Positions 60,446 to 64,000 of a stretch of 64,000 nucleotides of DNA are shown here, one piece after another. Made by a program: the position numbers and the translations under genes. The DNA comes from Bradyrhizobium diazoefficiens (lineage in GTDB: Bacteria > Pseudomonadota > Alphaproteobacteria > Rhizobiales > Xanthobacteraceae), in NCBI RefSeq assembly GCF_018129965.1, contig NZ_JAFCKW010000009.1, forward strand, positions 156,740-220,739, written 5' to 3'. The notes beneath the pieces were generated by a model. The model did not search any database and was not told the DNA's origin. It saw only the letters and a list, made by a program, of their open reading frames with translations. Each line of letters begins with the position of its first letter. The stretch's first letter is position 1.

Positions 60446-60791
60446 ATCCACTTCCTCCGACCGGACCGCTAAAGGGGATGGCGGCGCAGGGTCGGCAAGC
60501 GAACGCGCGGCCGGCCCCGATCATAGTCGGCATCGGGATCAAGGCGAGACGGTGGATTGTTGAGAAGGAACTAGCCGACGAGCACGTTGAGCTCGCGCCT
60601 TGCCTGGATCCGATGCGTCAGGAAGCTAATGCGCGGTGTCCAGCGTCGGAACGGCACAGCATTCGCGGGCGCAAGGCCGACCAACAATCCAATCTGGCAG
60701 AGTTGCGTGAAAATCAGAACGAGGTCAGTTCGATCGGGCAGGGGAAATCGACTCACGCGGTGCCAGCTACCAACCAGTCCCTGGAGCGGTT

Positions 60792-60807
60792 GTTGTCAGC
60801 TGACAAC
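60792..60807. promoter_or_regulatory. parS-like palindrome
   Basis: GTTGTCAGCTGACAAC, exact match, 41 bp from the next copy. Confidence 0.72.
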
Positions 60808-60832
60808 AAGGGCGCCACCCACGAGGAGGGAT

Positions 60833-60848
60833 GTTGTCAGCTGACAAC
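60833..60848. promoter_or_regulatory. parS-like palindrome
   Basis: GTTGTCAGCTGACAAC, exact match; with the copy at 60792 it forms a close pair. Confidence 0.72.
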
Positions 60849-61454
60849 AACCTGTGTCCTGCGGCCATTTGGATCCACGTCGCCGACGCACGTCCGTCCT
60901 GTCGAGCCATGCCCGTCAGCCCTCGTCGATCTGGACCCGATGAGTTCATTCGGAAAAGATTGGTCTCGCCTCCAGCCCAGGACATGCGAAGCACCACCGG
61001 AAGACTGGGAGGTCGGCATTCATAGAATACTAACCATAAGAAGCCTGATGACCTCTGCGCGTCCTTGTGACCCTCGCTACGGCAAGGGCGACACCCGGTT
61101 CAATCTCGGGGACCCTCTCGCCTAGAACCGCTGATGTTCAAGGGCGCCGATTTCCCCCAGACCGACGAGGCGGCCTGACAAGCGCTACTATCGGAGCGAG
61201 GCGGGACATGGCAGAAGTTCCGAACGGTGATTCGCGGCGAAGCTGCCGAGCCGACTGCGGGCAAGCCAGCCCGAGAGCTATGCTGCGACCGGACCGACGA
61301 AGGTCCGAAAGAGGGCAGGGAGCTGCCAAGCGGCGCGCCCTCTCGGCGATTGAAGCCACGGCCGCCAAGGCGCCAGAACCGCTGATTGGCGAACCGAATT
61401 CAATCCTTTTGATCGGGCAATGATCGAGAAGGGACGTCCGGAACCGACATCGCT

Positions 61455-62654
61455 ATGACGGAAGCAAAGGTCGTGTTAGCTTCCGTTTCGTTGGTTCCCA
61501 TTAAGGTTATCAAGACCTTGCTGTGCAGCTACAAAATCCCCGATCCGCTGCCCTGGGCCCAGCTCGTCGGGCCGCTCGCCGCCGCCGAGGATGCACTGGC
61601 CCGCCTCGACGAGCGGCTGGCCAAAAGCCCAATCCGCGACGGCGCAATCAGCCGGACGCACTTCACTGATGCCTGCGCCAGTCTGTGGCTGGACGGCGAA
61701 CTTGTCCACCTCGATGACCTCGTCCTCCACGACGCCGGCATGGACGTCCGCGCCCCCACCCACGAGCTGACGCGCGCCCATGCGGTGCTGCGCGCCCGTC
61801 GGCGCATCGCCGATGCGAAGCCGGAGTGGGCGCTGTCAGCTACCGGGCTCACCAGCCTCCGCGGCCGGGGCGAGCGAGAACAGGAGACGAGCAACCGGAA
61901 GGGAGGTGAGGGGAGTCTTGAGGTGGACGACGACGTGGAGCGGGAGGAGGTGGATCTTGAAGGGCCGATCGGCGTCCTTGAGACCGATGCCCACCTGACC
62001 GCTGCCTTCGACGCGGTCGACGCAGCGAACGCTAGGGCGGAGCGCAGGCTTGCCGACGAGACTCGGTTTCGGCCGGATCGGGATTCTCTCGTCTACGATC
62101 CCGACTGGGATGAGGAGGGGCGACTCGACCACTGGCGCGCCGTAGTCGACCAAACCCGCTGCCTGCCGCCGAGCCTAGCGGGGGCGATTGCCGCCGACGC
62201 TTGGGGTGAGATCGAGCCGCTCGAGCACACGCCGTGGCTCGGCCGCCTGCTTGCCGCGGCACTGTTGAGGGACCGCGGCAAAACGCGCTGGCATCTGCCG
62301 TGCCTGCATGCTGGGCTGAAGAACATTCCGCGTGAGCGCCGGCGGCCACGCGACGCCGCAGCGCGTTTGGTCGTGCAACTCGATGCCATGACCGCCGCCG
62401 CCGAATCTGGCCGTAAGGACCACGATCGCTGGCTGATGACCAGAAATCTGCTTGCCCGAAAACTCGCCGGCCGTCGCGCCACGTCAAAACTGCCAGCTCT
62501 CCTCGACTACGTGCTGACCAGGCCGATCGTCTCCGCGGGCATGATCGCGGCGGAACTCGGGATCACCCCCCGTGCTGCCCAAAACCTGGTCGCCGAACTC
62601 GGCCTGCGCGAGGCGACCGGGCGGGGACGCTATCGGGCGTGGGGCGTCCTGTAG
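61455..62654 (+). CDS. RHE_PE00001-type DUF1612/HTH protein
   Basis: A 399-residue protein. IPDPLPWAQLVGPLAAAEDALARLDERLAKSPIRDG is the start of the family as I know it, with ASLWLDGELVHLDDLVLHDA and ELTRAHAVLRARRRIADA after it. The C-terminal helix-turn-helix (VSAGMIAAELGITPRAAQNLVAELGLRE, about residues 355-385) ends the protein. The family is frequent on rhizobial plasmids and resembles Fic-like regulators; its function is not known. The first 20 residues are unlike relatives, so the real start may be a codon near 61515. A variable acidic insert lies around residues 140-170. Confidence 0.88.
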   Translation: MTEAKVVLASVSLVPIKVIKTLLCSYKIPDPLPWAQLVGPLAAAEDALARLDERLAKSPIRDGAISRTHFTDACASLWLDGELVHLDDLVLHDAGMDVRAPTHELTRAHAVLRARRRIADAKPEWALSATGLTSLRGRGEREQETSNRKGGEGSLEVDDDVEREEVDLEGPIGVLETDAHLTAAFDAVDAANARAERRLADETRFRPDRDSLVYDPDWDEEGRLDHWRAVVDQTRCLPPSLAGAIAADAWGEIEPLEHTPWLGRLLAAALLRDRGKTRWHLPCLHAGLKNIPRERRRPRDAAARLVVQLDAMTAAAESGRKDHDRWLMTRNLLARKLAGRRATSKLPALLDYVLTRPIVSAGMIAAELGITPRAAQNLVAELGLREATGRGRYRAWGVL

Positions 62655-62726
62655 AGGCGAAAGTCGGTGCTGTGGATGCTCGGCAGATAGGCCGCCTCGC
62701 CGAGGTGAATAAGATACCAACAAAAA

Positions 62727-62764
62727 CGCCGCCCGCTTGAAATCCAGCGCAGGCGGCGGCCTTT
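62727..62764 (+). terminator. Terminator after the DUF1612 gene
   Basis: GCCGCC and GGCGGC stem with a long loop, followed by GGCCTTTT and preceded by AAAAA, so it may act on both strands. Confidence 0.55.
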
Positions 62765-62888
62765 TCCAGCCCCGGGAGGGTGTGACGCAAAACCCCGGTA
62801 ACGCTGGAGACACCGGACCGAGGCCTTTATTCCACCGTAGTACGCGCGCAGAAAAGGCTTGAAGGTCTTATTTAGTTTGACATTACTT

Positions 62889-62907
62889 ATCGTAGCTCGA
62901 CTACGAT
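62889..62907. promoter_or_regulatory. AbiEi operator 1 (second AbiE system)
   Basis: ATCGTAG-N5-CTACGAT palindrome, 55 bp upstream of the abiEi start, next to an AT-rich promoter-like region. Confidence 0.7.
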
Positions 62908-62953
62908 ATAAGCATCAAATCCAAACTTGCGGGACTTTGGAATAATCTATATT

Positions 62954-62972
62954 ATCGTAGCATGGCTACGAT
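62954..62972. promoter_or_regulatory. AbiEi operator 2 overlapping the start codon
   Basis: Same palindrome ATCGTAG-N5-CTACGAT; the ATG of abiEi lies in its centre. Two sites around the promoter fit the cooperative autorepression known for AbiEi. Confidence 0.7.
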
Positions 62973-63699
62973 TCAGAGGGACAAACTAAAAAAGCTCTAT
63001 ACCCACTTGGCGCCCGGGACGCCGCTGACCTCCGATGACCTCGCCGCCCTCGGGATCTTGGCCGACCTTGCCGTCCACTATGTCCGTGCCGGCTGGCTGC
63101 AACGGCTGGCCCGCGGCGTGTATTGCCGCCCAAACGATCCGCCCGCCTTGCATCCGAGCCTCGTCCTGCTCCAGCGGAGCTTCGAAGGATTGCATGTCGG
63201 TGGCAAGTCCGCGCTCGACTGGCACGGTATACGGCAATACCTGTCCCAACGGCCTGTCCTCCACCTCTATGGCTGGAAAGCGGGACGCCTTCCGGACTGG
63301 TTCACCGAGCGCTTCCCAGCCGAGTACCACCGCAAGCGCCTCTTCAAGGAAGAGCCTGGCGCGCTGCTACATGTACGGCCCTTCGAGAACCGCAAGGGCG
63401 GTCCTCTCGTCTCGGCGCCGGAACGCGCGTTGCTGGAGGTACTAAGCGAAGTCGGCGTCCGGCAGCCGCTGCAAGAAGCGCGCGAACTGGTCGAAAGCAC
63501 CTACAGCCTGCGTGCCGATCTGCTGCGAGACCTGCTCAAGCGCTGCACCAGCGTCAAGACCGTTCGCCTGTGCTTGCAGCTCGGCCGCGAACTCACCCAG
63601 CCCTGGGCCGGCAAGCTCGATCCATCTCAGTTGCCCAAGGGCAGTGACAGGGCCTGGGTGTCACGCTCCGGTGACGGACTCCTGGTGCTGAAGCCATGA
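62962..63699 (+). CDS. abiEi: AbiEi-type antitoxin, second copy
   Basis: A 245-residue antitoxin: winged-helix N-terminus (LTSDDLAALGILADLAVHYVRAGWLQRLARGVYCRPND) followed by LHVGGKSALDWHG and VSAPERALLEVLSEVG. It differs strongly from the copy at 8693 in sequence and operator, so the two systems are not recent duplicates. Its stop overlaps the toxin start (ATGA). It is flanked by two palindromic operators. Confidence 0.92.
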   Translation: MATIQRDKLKKLYTHLAPGTPLTSDDLAALGILADLAVHYVRAGWLQRLARGVYCRPNDPPALHPSLVLLQRSFEGLHVGGKSALDWHGIRQYLSQRPVLHLYGWKAGRLPDWFTERFPAEYHRKRLFKEEPGALLHVRPFENRKGGPLVSAPERALLEVLSEVGVRQPLQEARELVESTYSLRADLLRDLLKRCTSVKTVRLCLQLGRELTQPWAGKLDPSQLPKGSDRAWVSRSGDGLLVLKP

Positions 63700-64000
63700 A
63701 CCAGGTCTACCTCGACAGCGCACGGTTACTGACACGCGTGGCGCCGCTGGTGCTCATCGAGGATACGTTCGCACTCAAGGGCGGCACGGCGATCAACCTG
63801 TTCGTGCGCGACATGCCGCGGCTCTCGGTGGACCTCGATCTGGTGTTTCCCGACCACACATTGCCGCGCGACCAAGCGCTACAGCACATCAACGAGGCCA
63901 TCCGCCAGTCGGCCGCGCGCCTGCAGAAGCAGGGCTTCCAAACCCATGCGCCGGCCACAACGGAGTCCGGTGAGACCAAGCTGCTGGTGCGGCGAGGGGG
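63696..64000 (+). CDS. abiEii: AbiEii-type nucleotidyltransferase toxin, 3' partial
   Basis: The frame from ATG 63696 is open to the window end (about 100 residues). DTFALKGGTAINLFVRDMPRLSVDLDLVF holds the GG motif and the DxD pair of the nucleotidyltransferase, all intact. In AbiE systems this toxin is held in check by AbiEi. Unlike the copy at 7864 it has a normal ATG start. Confidence 0.92.
   Translation, partial: MNQVYLDSARLLTRVAPLVLIEDTFALKGGTAINLFVRDMPRLSVDLDLVFPDHTLPRDQALQHINEAIRQSAARLQKQGFQTHAPATTESGETKLLVRRG

Larger units (their letters stand above)
59366..61454. other. Non-coding control region upstream of repA
   Basis: About 2.1 kb with no convincing gene; open frames in it read as Arg- and Pro-rich shadows. 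It contains four parS-like palindromes and a tandem 20-bp repeat, so it probably serves partition and control of the replicon. Confidence 0.55.

Noticed and set aside
60478..61125. A 215-codon open frame upstream of repA
   Set aside because: It spans two parS palindromes, shows no domain and has shadow-like composition.
1..64000. CRISPR arrays, rRNA genes and insertion sequences
   Set aside because: I looked for regularly spaced repeats, rRNA-like sequence and transposase motifs and found none.

Overview
The window is high-GC DNA from an alphaproteobacterium, most likely a member of the Hyphomicrobiales near Bradyrhizobium, Rhodopseudomonas, Nitrobacter or Afipia. This follows from the complete repABC plasmid replication module, the DUF736 and DUF1612 plasmid genes, the aqpS-type arsenic operon and the general look of the proteins; no 16S gene is present. 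It is accessory DNA on a repABC plasmid, or on a plasmid or element integrated in a chromosome.

Layout. 0-9.5 kb is a mixed flank: the end of a TPR protein, a small exported protein, a cytochrome c-FTR1 iron permease fusion, a decayed aquaporin fragment, an XRE regulator, a DUF2130 protein, and an AbiE toxin-antitoxin pair fused at a breakpoint to a truncated HNH nuclease. 9.7-17.8 kb is an arsenic resistance region: arsR, a flavoprotein with a Cys-rich tail and an MFS exporter on one strand; arsR-arsC-aqpS-arsC on the other; then a second arsR-MFS pair and a third arsR. Small Cys-rich proteins are interspersed.

17.8-30.6 kb is the most unusual metabolic block. It holds a PLP-dependent decarboxylase, an ArsR, a GNAT-like protein, an ArsL-like radical SAM protein ending in RCCIKC, a cytoplasmic molybdopterin oxidoreductase, a polar-amino-acid-type ABC transporter split over two divergent operons, an AraC-type regulator, an ArsP-like organoarsenical permease and Cys-rich peptides. 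ArsL is known to join the 3-amino-3-carboxypropyl group of SAM to arsenite on the way to arsinothricin. I infer a gene set that makes, modifies or takes up an organoarsenical amino acid, without the usual arsM partner. I do not know of this gene combination as a described pathway.

30.7-48.7 kb is a defence or conflict island. A five-gene minus-strand operon encodes a HipA-like kinase, a helix-turn-helix fusion protein, a HEPN protein, a PD-(D/E)xK nuclease and a 1357-residue STAND NTPase. A divergent gene encodes a 1743-residue fusion of a DUF4297/Cap4-like nuclease with a STAND NTPase. A translationally coupled pair encodes a SEC-C plus nuclease-like protein and a second HEPN protein. The island ends at a terminator and a 3' half of an initiator tRNA-Met gene, a probable attachment-site scar.

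49-64 kb is plasmid backbone: a mobC-mobA relaxase operon, a parAB operon (both with the same upstream palindrome, which suggests a KorB-like shared regulator), small DUF genes, repABC with its antisense RNA and five parS-like palindromes, a DUF1612 gene, and a second AbiE toxin-antitoxin pair that runs off the window end.
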